Positions 35,413 through 48,285 of a DNA stretch of 64,000 bases are shown piece by piece. Each line of letters opens with the position of its first letter. Position 1 is the first letter of the stretch. Both the position numbers and the translations under genes were made by a program. The notes under the pieces are model-generated. The model had not been told where the DNA came from. It made no database searches and was given only the letters and a program-made list of their open reading frames with translations. Origin of the DNA: Rhinopithecus roxellana (lineage: Eukaryota > Chordata > Mammalia > Primates > Cercopithecidae); NCBI RefSeq assembly GCF_007565055.1, contig NC_044556.1:134639808-134703807 (forward strand), given 5' to 3'.

Positions 35413-35932
35413 TCTTAGAATGGCACTGGATGGCTGTATGACTTATGACCGTATCTTTCTTTCAGTGTGTTTTGATTTTAAAGTTCGTTACCAAAGCAGT
35501 TGCTTCTCAGTGCTGCTGAAACAGGTGATAATAAAAAATGAAGCTGAATTGAATTTGAATTTACTTCTCAGTCACTACAGTTGTAACAAAGGCAAGGAGC
35601 AGCCCTGTGAGCTTGCGCTTCTCTGAGCTTTCCCCACAAGCATCAGGGTTTCACTCCTTGCCTTGCAGGACTGATATAAATAGTAAGTGAAATAATATCT
35701 GCAAAGCAGCTAATGCTGTTTTCTTCCTCCTTTGTATAGTAATGATAATAATTTCAGAGTAGCCAATGCTTGGGAAATGAAAGTTGCAAAGTCTTGTGTT
35801 TACAAAGAGGGTTTATATTGTATTTGTCCCTCAAAAAGTGAGGTTGGGGAGCCTTTACTGTGGTTTGAAATGGTCCTTCTACTGCATAGCGCAGAAACTC
35901 ATTTACCAAGTTGAAGACAATGAGACCACTTT
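35413..35932. other. Intronic sequence, unassigned
   Basis: No recognised feature. Confidence 0.5.
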
Positions 35933-36056
35933 TCATGTATGTGTGTGTACATGTGTGCACGTGTGTGTGCACACATGTGCGTATGCGTGTGTGCACATGT
36001 TTGTGTGTGTGCAATGTGTTCGTGTGTGTGCATGAGTGCCTCTGTGTGTGTGTGTA
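35933..36056. repeat. Imperfect (TG)n / (CATGTG)n repeat
   Basis: About 120 bases of alternating purine-pyrimidine (TGTGTGTGTACATGTGTGCA and so on). ORFs rich in Cys/Val or His/Thr across it are artefacts. Confidence 0.95.
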
Positions 36057-36409
36057 TCTGTCTGCCATTCCTTCCAAGTTCTTCCTCGTGGATGAAGCAC
36101 CCTCTAAACTCCACATTGGCTGGCTGAGACTGTGCTTTGAGGCCTCATTTAGTCATAGGTAGTCGAGGGACTTCGGTTTCTGCCATAGAAGTTTTATTCA
36201 TGTACATGGGTTTGTGGCCTGTCTGGAGTGCAAGGCTGAGGTGGGAGGAAGAGTTCCCTGGCACCTATCAGATGATACCTTGTGGTCACGGTCCTTTCTC
36301 ACCTGACAGCCACTAAGGAAGGAGGTCCCTATTCCCCTGCCAGGGGGACTGAACAAACACAGGGTTTATAATAACAACAATTACAATAATAATAGCAGTG
36401 GTAGTAATA

Positions 36410-36545
36410 GTAGCATTAGCTAACACTTATTGACTACTTGCCAGACACTATTTCTTTCCATTTAATCCTGACCATAACTCTGTGGGATGGAGACCATGAC
36501 TATCCCCAGGAAACCAAAGCCCAGCAATTTATGCGATGTCAGACA
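36410..36545 (-). mobile_element. MIR SINE, minus strand
   Basis: TAGCTAACACTTATTGACTAC, CATTTAATCCTGACC and TCCCCAGGAAACCAAAGCCC fit inverted MIR. It follows an (AAT)-rich run at 36365-36410. Confidence 0.75.
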
Positions 36546-37199
36546 ACAGTGTATATGTACATATGTACACTGGAGATGTCCACTTTCCTTTCCTAATAAA
36601 ACTCCATGAGCCCTGCCTTTCCTCTCCAACTGAATACTTGGGTCCATTTGTATGTTTCCTCTCTGAGCCTCGTGAGTTGGGGATCTGGGATCTGTGGAGG
36701 GCATCATTTGACATTTATGGCATTGTATGGATACATTTGTGTGTGTCTTGTTCCCCAGATTAAAGAATAAACCCCCAGTGGCCAGGGACCTTGAAGTTCT
36801 TTCTAGCTCTCCAGTGTGTGACTCAGAGCATGTCTCCTGAGTGGTCTGGGCCAAGGTGAGGGATGGCATCTGCTTGGGCACTGACACCAGGGAGGCTGCC
36901 CATGGAATGACTGCCAAGTATACACTCCTCTTGTCAGGAAGACTGGTTACCCAGCTTCTCTGCTCAGGAGAGGTTTTGTGCAGCAAGTAAAACAAGCCTA
37001 GAGATGACAGTAGACTCAGACACTCTGCAAGCGGCAGGGGTGGGAGTTAGCAATCTGATGGTAGAGGAAACTAAAACATGCTAAGGGGTGGATCCCATTC
37101 TAAGGGGGCAAGCAATCTGGGGCCAGTTGGCATGGGAGTGAGCAGCTCTGCCTGCTGCCACAGGCCTGAAGACTTCATTGTGTGGCAGTATATATATAT
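36546..37199. other. Intronic sequence, unassigned
   Basis: The minus-strand 177-codon ORF across this block overlaps a MIR and shows no domain. Confidence 0.5.
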
Positions 37200-37482
37200 A
37201 TTTTTTTGAGACTCACTCTGTTGCCCAGGCTGCAGTGCAATGGCGCGATCTTGGCTAACTGCAATCTCCGCCTCCCAGGTTCAAGCGATTCTCCTGCATT
37301 AGCCTCCCAAGTAGCTGGGACTACAGGTGCCCGCCACCACGCCCAGCTAGTTTTTGTATTTTTAGTAGAGATGGGGTTTCACCATGTTGGCCAGGCTGGC
37401 CTCGAGTTCCTGACCTCAGGTGATCCAACCGCCTCGACCTCCCACAGTGCAGGATTACAGGTGTGAGCCACTGTGCCCAGCC
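37200..37482 (-). mobile_element. Alu (AluS), minus strand
   Basis: TTTTTTTGAGACTCACTCTG to GAGCCACTGTGCCCAGCC. This is the last Alu for the next 20 kb. Confidence 0.96.
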
Positions 37483-37559
37483 AGCAGTATTTTTTAATTT
37501 GCCAAACACACACGGGCATGGGCACATATACATCATGTGTAAAAGTATATGCCAGAAAT

Positions 37560-37725
37560 GATTTAATCGCTTTAATACTATTAACTCATTTAATTTTCAA
37601 CAATTCTGTGAAATAGGTACTATTGTTCTCTTCATTTTACACATGAAGAAACTGAGACACAGAGAGGTAATTTTACCAGGATCCCAGAGCTAGGAAGTCA
37701 CAGAGCCAAGATTAGCACCCAGCCA
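37560..37725 (-). mobile_element. MIR SINE, minus strand
   Basis: TATTAACTCATTTAATTTTC, CATTTTACACATGAAGAAACTG and CAGAGCCAAGATTAGCACCC are inverted MIR. Confidence 0.88.
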
Positions 37726-38820
37726 CATGACACAAAATAATCCATTTTGATAATGCTTAAATATTAGGAAAATGTAAAATATTTCTGTTATATAGATAAT
37801 GTGACCAAAAAACATGTAATACATCTGAGAAATAGTTATATGCAAAATTATTATCATTAAGTATTGGTACTTTTAGAAATAAGTTTCAGTTATTTTGAAA
37901 ATTCTGCTTTTAAAAGAACATCCCCCACCCCCGCCAAAAAAGAAATGAAACATGTAGTGTGTATTTTAGAAGAAAAAGTTGAAGGAAACAAATGATAATA
38001 ACACCTGACTTTTTAGAAAACCCTTATCTATGACATCAGAACACAGGCAGGACAGGTGCCTTTGTTGTTTACTATCTGTGATGGGTTACAGACCAAGAGA
38101 GTCATGTGTTTTGACCAAGACAAGCTGGCTTGGTTAAATGTGCATCCTTAAAGCCCAGCCCCAATCATGTCTTCATTGAGTTTATGACCTAGAAGAGAAA
38201 GGATAAAATATGTTCACAGGTAACCATTGTACATAGTCCTTAGAGCTTCAGATAACCTGTTTTGTTAGCAAAGGAATCAGAAGCATCTTTGCCTTTCTTG
38301 AGCATCCCACACATACCAAGCATAGACCTGTTATGCATGTCTAAAGGATTCTTGTTTGTTGTTTTTTGTAATCCGTTTTAGAGTGAATTAAACTCAGAAA
38401 TCCCTGGATTTTATGTTCTCCCTCTGTAGAATGTTGAGTTTCAGGCACGGGGATGTAGCTGTAGAATGTGGCTTGTTCATTCTTCCTGATAAGAAATTGA
38501 TCTCCTGAATGGATTGGCCATTTTGTAATTTCTTAATGAAAGGCTGACTCTTGAATATGGCTATTATAATATAAATTCTTACCAACATAAAGTAAGGGCT
38601 TATTTGGGGCTTGGTAAAACTCTCATGCCTTGAGGTATGTATAGCTTATAAATCAGCTAACATGTATTTATGACGTAGCTACCCCAGTGCCAGCTATCAC
38701 TGACAAAGCCTGGATTCTGTTGCAAGGAGACATACTGAGAGAAAATTGATTACAAGTAACTATTTCAGGCTCTGCTTTGAATTTATCATTCACATGCTCT
38801 TTTTTCTTTTTCCCTCCAAG
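37726..38820. other. Repeat-poor intron end before the last C1orf21 exon
   Basis: No mobile element recognised. The last 30 bases are the strong polypyrimidine tract and acceptor. Confidence 0.55.
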
Positions 38821-38859
38821 GGTCGGGATTACTGTTCGGAAGAAGAGGATATCACATAG
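38821..38859 (+). CDS. C1orf21: C1orf21 terminal coding exon (residues 110-121 and stop)
   Basis: A strong polypyrimidine tract (TTTTTTCTTTTTCCCTCCAAG) ends at 38820. The exon then reads GRDYCSEEEDIT followed by TAG at 38857-38859. Phase 0 matches the phase of the previous donor at 17481. The acidic tail SEEED resembles a casein kinase 2 target (inference from motif only). Only 39 coding bases sit in this exon; the rest is 3' UTR. The exon is the 3' end of the gene, 21.3 kb beyond the preceding exon. Confidence 0.95.
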   Translation, partial: GRDYCSEEEDIT

Positions 38860-39602
38860 CACCAATTTTACCACTCAAACCAGGAGCTACTACTGTGTAA
38901 ATAGGTTACACCCCAGTTGAAATCTTTGCAAAGGTCGGTTCTATTCAGCGAACAGCATTATAGCAAAAGAAGATCGTTCCATATCGTACACCCCATTAAA
39001 TTACAGTGTTTCTTAATGAACTTGCAAAGGAATATTGCTAAAAACAAACAAAAAAACTGTTATCGAACTTTCTTTGTTGCTGCTAGTTAAAACTTGTTGC
39101 AACTTTTCACTTCTCTTGTGTCCAGGTATGCAGCAAAATTCTGCAATTTCACCTTAAAGATACTGTTGGTTTTACAGATGCTCTCCAACCTATTTTCTAT
39201 AAGATGAGGTAGTGGTGAACTCAGATATCAAACTTCTCTTCTAAACTGGTTCTGCTTCTAAGACAAGCATCTCCTGCCCTCTCTCCTTCCTCCCCATCTC
39301 TCGCACGCAGTCTAGAGATGGACTGAGCCTTGCTTCTTACTGGCAGTGTTGAGCTTTGGAGATGGGATGGTTTCTATGCCAAGCCTTGTTTCTCTGCTCA
39401 GAAGAAGTAGAGAAGCTATTATCAATTAAAAGCATGCTGTGATGTGACTCCTGGAAGTGACGTAGGAGTGAGTGGCAGGTTGTTTGATTTAATAGGTATC
39501 TTAATCAAGAATTAAGCTTGCAACATTGGCTTTGCTCAGATGCAGATGGAAGTGTGATCACGATCATTTTGAATCCCTCTTCCTCACTTTTTTTTCTAAG
39601 AA

Positions 39603-39608
39603 AATAAA
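39603..39608 (+). terminator. Candidate proximal poly(A) signal AATAAA in C1orf21 3' UTR
   Basis: AATAAA is followed by a T-rich stretch (CATTTTACTGTTTTTATGG) and CTTGTCTTC, and lies about 740 bases after the stop codon. Use of this site would yield a short 3' UTR isoform. Motif evidence only. Confidence 0.3.
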
Positions 39609-42600
39609 CATTTTACTGTTTTTATGGATCCTTGTCTTCTCCCATTCATCCAGCTCAGTGTTTTAAGATGATCCTGGGTGCAGAAGTTGAGCCCTCCTTT
39701 GCATTGACACTGATAATTAGCCTAAAGGGCTCCCTACCCTTCCATTAATAACTTACCAAGCATTAGCAAGGCTGAAAGTGGTCTGAAGAGGTGAGGGGAC
39801 ATCCTATGACTTTTTAGGAGGGCCTGAAACCACCTTGTTACCTTTCATTTTGTTAGCAAATAAACCATCCTATTTCGTAACTCCCCCCTTCAAAATGCTA
39901 CATGAGCCTTGCCACTTCCTTTTTCTCTTACTTCCAGCACACTAGACATAGCAAAAGTGTTTGCCTACTCAAAAACATAATACTTCTATGCTTATGATGA
40001 TATTTGGAGATGTGAAAGCCAAAAGCCCTGGCAATGGTGGGGAATGTTGACTGAGTGTTCAGCAGAGTTTATTTTTCCATACTATATGAAGAGAATGATC
40101 TCTTCTCAAAGACAGAAGTGATATTTTTAGCAAATATTGTCACAAGTAAATAGCAATCAAAAGGAGAAAATAACTTTTGTATTTTTTTAATGTGTTTGAT
40201 AGCTTTGATGAGGGTTCTCTTTGTTACTTTCAGGGGAGGGCATCCTATTAAATGCCACGCCAGCAGTCCGGGTTTGGGTTTGTCCCACAAAAAAGACAGG
40301 AGCACTGTATGTTTCTCTCTTTTGTGGTTGTGACTTTGAAGGGCCTCGATATTAGCCACCCGCAGAAGGTGGAGAGTTAAGATGTTCTGTGTCAATTTGC
40401 TCTTGCCGAAAAGATGAGCCTCGATTTTAAAATCTATCCACATAACTGAGGGCACCACTGATGTGTGAATAGTGAGATTCCCTATCTCCTTTTAGACCTG
40501 GGACGGCAAAAAGGCAGGGAAGGAAACTTAGCAGACTGCTAAGGACAATAGATTCACATATTAGCAACAAAATCCCGTAATTCTTTTGGCCAACAGCAGC
40601 TATTTTGGGGAGCAGCTGTGGCTGTTACATAAATAGAGATGCAGCCAAAATGTTAGGCTTTTTTATCCTGCTTCAAGTAGAAAAATGCAGAGAGAGTCAA
40701 GTAGTCTAGGGTTTCAGGTTGCCTCCCCTCCTATGGTTTTTGGCCAAGTGACTAAAATAGTTTTCCACAACTGTAAACGAACTGCTAAACCCCACCTCAA
40801 ACTTGTTCACTGGGGACTTTGTTCACTGTTCTGTGGATGACCTTTTCCGGGATTTCTTGTTCTTATCAAGCAAGAATTAAGCACATGCTAAACGTCTTCC
40901 ATTTGATTTCTTTACTCGGTGTCTCAGACAGTCTTCCCAGAAAACCACCACCCTCTACCCGAAGATGAAACATGCTCATGTCATTTCTCTCACGGTCACA
41001 TTGAACACTTTTGACATGTTACACTTGTGCATAGATCCAAGCGTTTCTTGGGAACCTGACTTTTGAGTGTTTAATAAAGCCGGAAGTGATGTTGCCCTGA
41101 ACCACCAGCTTTTCACCCGGGTTCTGGCTCCGGTGTTTAACACTGGATACGTTTTTGTTGTGCAAAAGTGAGTTCTTCAAACACATTTGGTACATCCAGA
41201 AATAGATCCGAGAAACTGGGGTGGTTGAGCGGGTCCGCATGAAATGCTTGATTATGTCAGCAACACCCAACACTGTCTGTTTTCCATTTGTTGGTTTTAA
41301 TCATAAAATTGTCAAGTGATTCGTGTTTGTACTTTATTTTTTTATGCCTTCTGAAAGGATCTAAAGCAAAAATATTTTACCTTTTATTCCCCATGTGTAT
41401 GTGAACATTAAGCAGATTGGCTCAGAAACAATGAAAAGAATAATCCAATGTATGTGCTGGTGTACTCTGCTAGTTGTTATATGTGTGGGGCTCAGGAAGC
41501 TGGAAGGAGGAAGGGAGGGGACGTGGCCTGGTGAGTGGAGGTAGAAAAATGATGAGAAATGAACTGAGAGCATTAAGCAGAGAGGGTTGATAGACTGGCC
41601 GTGTGCGGGGTGAAATTGAAAATCCAGCTGCCTAGTGGCCAGTGGGTGGGGCAAGACTGTCAACAAGATTTACAGCTGGCTTGCACACGCCTTATGTCCT
41701 CTGAGTTGTAGAGTTGTAAAAGTTCAGCAGTGTGTGCATAGCTTTCTTTTGGTTGGCGGAGATTCAGGATCATGGAGTACTGCTCTCATAATTGAAGACG
41801 TGTTTGTTATTGGCAGAGAACCTTAAAAAAGGCCTTTACCTCAGCGATGCTTCCTAGCCCCAGGCTTGCAGAGAACACAGAGTGGTGTTGTGGTCTATTT
41901 AGGGACAAAGAAGGTATAAAGTCCAGAGATGAGAAAACTAGGTCAGTCCTCAGAAACTGCAGCAGCCACGCACACAGCAGCCTGTTGGAAGACAGGTCTC
42001 TCTCCGTCCGCAGTGCCCATGATCTGAGCCTGGGCTGGGATAACTCAATTTAGCAAAGACGGACCCAGGAGGAGGGCTGGTTCTTCAGTCTTTGTACTGG
42101 CCCCATCCACTCCTCACTGCAAGGTGAGGAAGCACCTCTGTGTCAGGGCTCACCTGTACATCTGAAGCGGCCACACCCACAAGCCGACAGCCCCCAGGAG
42201 CAGGTCCAGGGATGATGCAGTCCCCTTCTTAGTCCCATGTGATGTCATCCTGCTTTGTTATCTTCTTATAACTCTATTCTGCTATAACTTTATCCTCTTC
42301 CCAGCCTCATCCCTGTTTTTCTCTTAGGGCAAGACTCTCCCATAAGTCTGCTAAAAAACAGAGATGATACCTCTTACAAACTTTACCTCGTTGCCTATGA
42401 AGCAGGTTGGCATGTGGATTGCAAGTCCAGCTTTGACACTGGGCAAGAATTTAAAAGTGTTCTATCTCTACTAATCATAGAAAAGAAACATGGTTAAACA
42501 TGTTGAGTTTTAAAGGAAGAAATATTTTCAAATTCTTAATCCAAGAAAATACTGAGTTGGAATCTTAGACTTCGGGACTCTGGTACGTTCTTTACAAAAG

Positions 42601-43224
42601 GCAAAATAATTGGTATCTAAAGTTCTGTCCTTTCTGCCTCCCCTAAAGTAAAAGGATATTTGATTGCACACTACAGTTTTACATAAGATCTGCCTTCCAC
42701 GCTTCCCTGCTGGAAGGCATTCTCAGAGCTTTATGTCTTCGTACCTCTCAGAGATTGGACTTTTTGTTGTTTAAAACCCCAACCAAAAAAATAATAAGGT
42801 ATGATTGGTGGGGAGGGAATGTGTATTTAGGGGCATAATGAAAAGGTGGCTTGAAGCAGGAACTTTGGCCTCATGGTGTCATGAGTGGATGCCTGGACTC
42901 CAGTGTGCCTGGGAGGAGCTGGGTTAGGCAGTCAGCTGTCACACTACACATGTGCCTGCAATAAACCTTTTGGAGTTCCATGAATGAGGTCTATGAATTG
43001 CCTTTTGCCAATGAATGGATGTGTTTTTCCAAGGGGGGAACGGTGTCCTTGACTTCAGCAGTCACCTTTTTGTATGTCTCTGGAAAGGGGTCAAAAAGCT
43101 ATGGTAAAGATGAGGCTTATGAGTGAATACTTCTGGGACAAACCTTAGGACTCACAAGCTATGCCATGTTTTTCAGGAGACTCTTGTACCTTATCTGGAA
43201 TCCAATCTCAGGAGAAGAGGAAAA

Positions 43225-43345
43225 AGGAACTAATATTTGTCATTTATACTCACTCTGTGCCAGATACTGTGCTAGGCATTTTATAATTGTTTTGTGTCAT
43301 CCTCCTGATAATCCTGTGAAGTGGATCTATTACCCCCACGTTCTA
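43225..43345 (-). mobile_element. MIR SINE, minus strand, in C1orf21 3' UTR
   Basis: CATTTATACTCACTCTGTGCC, AGATACTGTGCTAGGCATTT and CCTGATAATCCTGTGAAGTG match inverted MIR. Confidence 0.8.
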
Positions 43346-45374
43346 AATAATAGATCTTAAGTGTGGAATGCATCTATCCAACATAAACGCCTATGTTGAA
43401 AGAAGGAAAGATGTCATTCAAGTATTTTCCAAATTCTTTTTATTATGACTATAAGCCCTTCACAACACTGTGAGAACACCCTCTGGGGGCATCTGCTTTC
43501 CAGAATCTCTCTCTGGCTCCTCACCAGCTTGGTTTCCTCATGGGGAGTGTTTTATTTGGCCTCCCCTATCTGAGCTGCACACACACCAGGAGAGGCCACT
43601 GGCTAACAGGAGGACTTCAGTGCCCAGAGGAAAAGGCTTTGGGAATTTAGGCACATGTCTCACCCCTTGGAATCCTTCTAGCATCTGGAAAAGGAACCTG
43701 GTATTTCTGCAGTTAGAAACCAGATGCAACCAGAACAGGCTTTCGAGTGCTGTGATTTCTTTCCTGGGTTCCCAAGGCTTGTTGTTTCATCACAGGCTGT
43801 ATCTTTTTAAGGTTAAAAGTCTTAACCTTCCTGCGGGTCTGGGACAATCTGATCTCCAAGCGTGGAGGAAAGGCAATGCCTGGACCACTGACTTGTATTG
43901 AAATCCTTTCTTGTGGGCTAGGGTTTGATGTCTCTTTTTGATCTTTGGACTGGGGATCCGTATCTTCCAGGTCCATTTAAGCACTGAAACTAGATGGGAA
44001 TCTCTTTTGAGACCTTACGTGTTTTAGATAGTCATGTAATGACTTGGATAGACATTTAAATAACTTATTCCAAGGTCGGAAGAGCCCAGGAACTCCTCAG
44101 AGTTCCTCTTCTTCTTAAATCACATCCTCTAAAGATGACTCATGTCTCCATAGCAACTGTTAAAGGTACTGCCTAGAAGGGACCTGCTCCCACCCTTCCT
44201 TACTTTGCTCGAAGGAAGCAAAAGAATGTCCCTGTGTAAAGGGGCTGTCATGTCCAGTTTTCCTTTGAAATGTGGCCCCCAAGATCCTGCTTCTTTCTAA
44301 CCTGGCAGCTGTCATGTCCCTTCATGATGATGTGGGAAATGGCCCTTATAACTTGGGAACCACAGAAATTGCTCTCTTTCGGGAAGATTCACCTCTAAAC
44401 TGAAGGCTCCATTCTAATAGTGTCTGCCTCTCTACCCTGATTTCGCCCTTCTTTGCTTCCATTTTTAGCCCAAGGCTTTGAATTTGATTAAGACTTAGAG
44501 GCAGTATAAAGAACACCATAAACTCAGGCAGAGGTCCCTTAGGGTCTCTAGGGTTGAAAATAATTCTAGAGCCTTAGGGGGACCTCTTGGCATTGACTCC
44601 AAAGGGAGAGAATAGCCCCTGTGTCCTGGCATTTCAGCCCAGACCTTCAGGGACTATTCTCTCTTGACAGGCAAGCAAGCAAAGAAAGTTTTGCAATAGA
44701 TTTCAAGCCAGTTTTTCCATTCAAACCAAGATGCAAATTCATAAAATTATTCTTTTCCTGGAATAGATCCAGGCAGCTGCCTTACTAGGATTTTAGATTC
44801 TGATCCATTTTCTTAACACACATACACATACACACGCATGCATACATATACAGAGAGGTACATGGAGAAAGGAAATTTATCATTGAAATAATTCAAGAAA
44901 GAGCTGTATTTTGCCTTTCTGTAATCTCCAAGATAATGTCTAGGAAAGTATTAGTATAACTATAGGGATACCGAAACAGGAAAAACCAGCCATCACTCTT
45001 GAGAAAGTTTGAGTTCAACTCACATGGGAGAATCGAGGTCTGCTACTCATCTCGCTTTGTGCCCCATCTGTGCCCGGATGCCCTACTACATCTGCTTGAC
45101 TCATCTGGGCCGCCAGCTGGGGTATTGTGGCTGACATCCTTTCCCAGCCTTACACGCATAATGGACACATCCCTAATGTCGTGTGCGTGGTCCAGCCACA
45201 TACAGCCACATACAACCACCGCATGTCTCACACACCATCCCCCTCATCCATGTCGACTTGACTGTGGCATTTCAGCAGCTCCACTGGGATGCTCTAACCC
45301 CAGTGTGTGGAGTTGGGGTCCCTTCATCTGGGTTGACCCAGATGTAGCATTTTTAGCATTGCCTTTCCAGTCTT

Positions 45375-45770
45375 AAGGATTCATTCATTGAACTCATTTA
45401 TTTCTGGAGCCCCTGGTACACTCCAGGCACTGTGCTCATTGCAAGCAAAGCACAATTGAACTAAACCCACCCTCGAGGAACCTAGCCATAGCGAGAGCGG
45501 CAGTATGGAAGTACCCTACAGGGAAAAGTCCTGAGTGCTGTGGGAGCATCTCACGGTGGCAGCCAGCCCAGTTTTGGTAATCAGGGGCTTCCTGAAAGAG
45601 GTGATATCAAAGCCCAGATGTGTCAGAGGGCTGAGGGAGAGTGTTACTAAAGGACTTTCAGGCTGAGAGGACGGCACAGGACTCAGCCCAAAGGAGGGCC
45701 AGTGTGGACTGTCCAGGGCCAGCCTGCAGTACAGAGGCTGGAGCTTAGACTTGTAGAGGGAGAGAGAAGA
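45375..45770 (-). mobile_element. L2 fragment, minus strand, in C1orf21 3' UTR
   Basis: CATTCATTGAACTCATTTATT, CTCCAGGCACTGTGCTCATTG and CAGGGGCTTCCTGAAAGAGG with GTGATATCAAAGCCCAGA follow the inverted L2 3' region. Confidence 0.7.
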
Positions 45771-47878
45771 GCAAGAGACAAGGACAGGACAGTGAGCCAG
45801 GCCAGCCACAGAGGGTTCCTGGGGCTTTGCCGGGGATTCAGGGAGCATAAATAAGAGCTTTTGGTGGTGCTGTGTCCTCTGCAGCCCACTGCTGAGGTCC
45901 TCCAGACAGGTAAGGTGTGGTCACAATCAGGGCCGGGCTTTCCCTCCTCACTGCGGCAGTGCACGGGTGCTTGCTGAGATGATTTATCCCAGGGTGTCCT
46001 CTGTCCCTTACCCAGCCCCAACTCCTCTTCCTCTGCCAAAAGCTATTTGAATTCAAAGACTTTAACCTGGGCTGGATCTGGTTTGGAGACATAAAGGGGA
46101 CAGCTCTGGGTCAGCATGACCTTCTTTAGAGCCACCAAGGCTAAAAATACCTTTTGGGACCAGGCTGGCCTAGACCCAGGGATGAGAATGCACCCTAACA
46201 TAAATATACGGGAAGCAGCAGAGGGCTTCCCTGTCTAGTGTGTGATCCTAACTAAAGGCAGCTCTCTTGAACAGCCTTCCCCTGGATTAGGTCACATACA
46301 CCCAGTGGCCAAGCCTCTGCTGGGTCCCAAATACACACCTGAGTCCTGCCAAAGAAAGGAGATTTTTAAAAAGCACAGACAAATTGTATGCAAGTGGAAA
46401 ATACCCATAGGCCTAGACAGCTGTGGAGGGAAGACCTCGCAGGCACCTGGAGGCTGCCAGAGCTGGGAGCTCTGCAGATGTGAGTCAGGGAAGGCTCCGA
46501 GACAAGCGGAATCTCTCTAGGGAGACAACTTGCAGTGCCTTTTAGGTTTTCCAAATAACCTCAGAGTTTAGAGCATTGGGTTTTTTTTCTCCCCCTCCCC
46601 ACCCCCAGAAAAATAATTAGAAAAACGTTTAGGAGAAAGGGAAAGAATTAGACGTATCAAAATACCAGCTATAAGCCAACACTGTTTACAGAAACTCAAG
46701 AAAAAGCTCAAACAGAAGACAGTTCCCCTGAGAGGCTGGAGGAGTTGGGGCTGAAGGCAATTTTCCTAGCTAAGGGACGCTGGGCCTTGCTGCACCTTGG
46801 GGCTGACCTTTTTTGCAAAACCCCCACCCCTTCCCTCCTGGCATACTCAACAGCAACACCAGCTTTCTGGACCCTCGGAAAGATGTTTGCTCAAACACCC
46901 ACTTTTTCCAGATCTTCCTCTTGCTCTTCACTGAGGAATTTGTAATTCTGTGGCTAGCAATTCCCACTCGGATATTCCACAGGCCCAGTTGTTTAGGTTA
47001 GAGTTTGTCCAGCGGTAATCCTGATGCTGGAAACCAACAAACATTTGGCCTCACATTCACCCATTTAAAAACTAGAGCCCTGGCAGGTCCCCTTAGGGCC
47101 ATGTGTTCATGGAATGTAAGCCAAGTTTGCCTTAGGGCACCTCTCTCCATTTTCCACCCTGGCCCACTTCCTACTCACCTCCACCTCATTGGCAGGAAAG
47201 GATCAAAATGCCTCCATGCCGGTTGTTAATGGCTGCATATTTGCTCTCCCCAAGGGTATTTGCATTTTATTTAGGAACATGGCCTTACATTCAAGGAAAA
47301 TCTTGCATCAAGATTACGAACCATCACCTCTCGATCAGGTCTGGGAGGTATCTTGGAGCACTGCTCTTCTGAACACCTGCAGAGGCTTCCTCAGGTGAGC
47401 GTGGGAGCCCAGAAGGTGGCCTCCCTAACCACTCTGCCTGCACATGAATTCTGTAAAGCAGTGGGCCCCCATCTGTTTCAATTACACATGCCTGTCAGCA
47501 AAATCTTCGTGAGATGCACTCTCTCTGTATGTTTATTAATTTATGTAAAGCATATATCCCTTTACTTTTGTACTAATATATTAGGCACATTATAAAAAGT
47601 ACAGAGCACAGAAACTTCAAATGAATAAGACACAAAATATTATAAACAGAGGTCTGGCATTTTCTCTCTGAACTCCTGAGGGAGACCTTGGGTACCTCCT
47701 GGTATGTACACATCTCACTTTGAACACCTTTGCTTTAGTGCAAATCAGCATGCCAGAATAGCACCCCAAACCACTGTGCAACATTTGGCCTGCAGAATAA
47801 GAAAGTCCTAAGGCAGAATCCCCAGGAACTTCAAATCTGGGAGATGAGGCAAGAAAACTCACTCACAAACAACATAAA

Positions 47879-47886
47879 TGTAAATA
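47879..47886 (+). promoter_or_regulatory. Pumilio response element consensus (TGTAAATA) in distal 3' UTR
   Basis: TGTAAATA matches the UGUANAUA consensus bound by PUM1/PUM2 and lies about 380 bases before the proposed distal poly(A) signal. An eight-base motif is expected by chance now and then in 9 kb, so this is a weak call. Confidence 0.25.
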
Positions 47887-48259
47887 ATTCAAAACCCTAA
47901 AGGAGAGCTATCCCTAGACAGTAGTGGCTACAGGTGCTAAGCAAAGGTCAGGTACACTGGACAGAGCCATGCGATTGTTCATCTTCCCTCTCTGGGTCTC
48001 CAGAAAAGGACACTGGCAATATCCCCAGCTCTCTCCTGATTGGAATTCTTTGAACCCTCGAAGTGCTCCAGTAGTACTACCCCCCACGCAGCAGTGGGCC
48101 CATGTCGCTTGAATATTATTTTTGATTTGACCACCAAGATGTAAAGGTGATTCTATTCCATTTTGAAAAGGGTCTGAGAAAGTGTATAGGTCTAATTATA
48201 TATACATATTTATACATGTGTATTTTTGTTTATTGTTACATTTTGACATTGGACTTTCT

Positions 48260-48265
48260 ATTAAA
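48260..48265 (+). terminator. Probable distal poly(A) signal ATTAAA of C1orf21
   Basis: ATTAAA sits in an AT-rich run and is followed by GAGTTGGTCTGGCTTTGTTC, a GU-rich downstream element at a suitable distance. Cleavage would fall near 48280-48285. The position agrees with the known approximate length of the human 3' UTR. No transcript evidence is available here. Confidence 0.5.
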
Positions 48266-48285
48266 TAATTTTTAAGAGTTGGTCT

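Larger units (their letters stand above)
38860..48285 (+). other. C1orf21: C1orf21 long 3' UTR (end estimated)
   Basis: Sequence after the C1orf21 stop contains no Alu and only two old repeat pieces that I can see (MIR at about 43225-43345, L2 at about 45375-45770). The human transcript is known to have a 3' UTR of roughly 9-10 kb. Counting 9.4 kb from the stop reaches an ATTAAA (48260-48265) followed 20-50 bases later by a T/GT-rich stretch, the layout of a cleavage site. The start is certain; the end is an inference. Shorter isoforms are possible through AATAAA at 39603, 39859, 41073 and 42960. Confidence 0.65.

Noticed and set aside
36462..36995. 177-codon minus-strand ORF
   Set aside because: Overlaps a MIR, shows no domain or splice context, and composition is not protein-like.
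43470..43901. 143-codon plus-strand ORF in the C1orf21 3' UTR
   Set aside because: No domain, overlapping ORFs on the other strand, and the position is untranslated exon.
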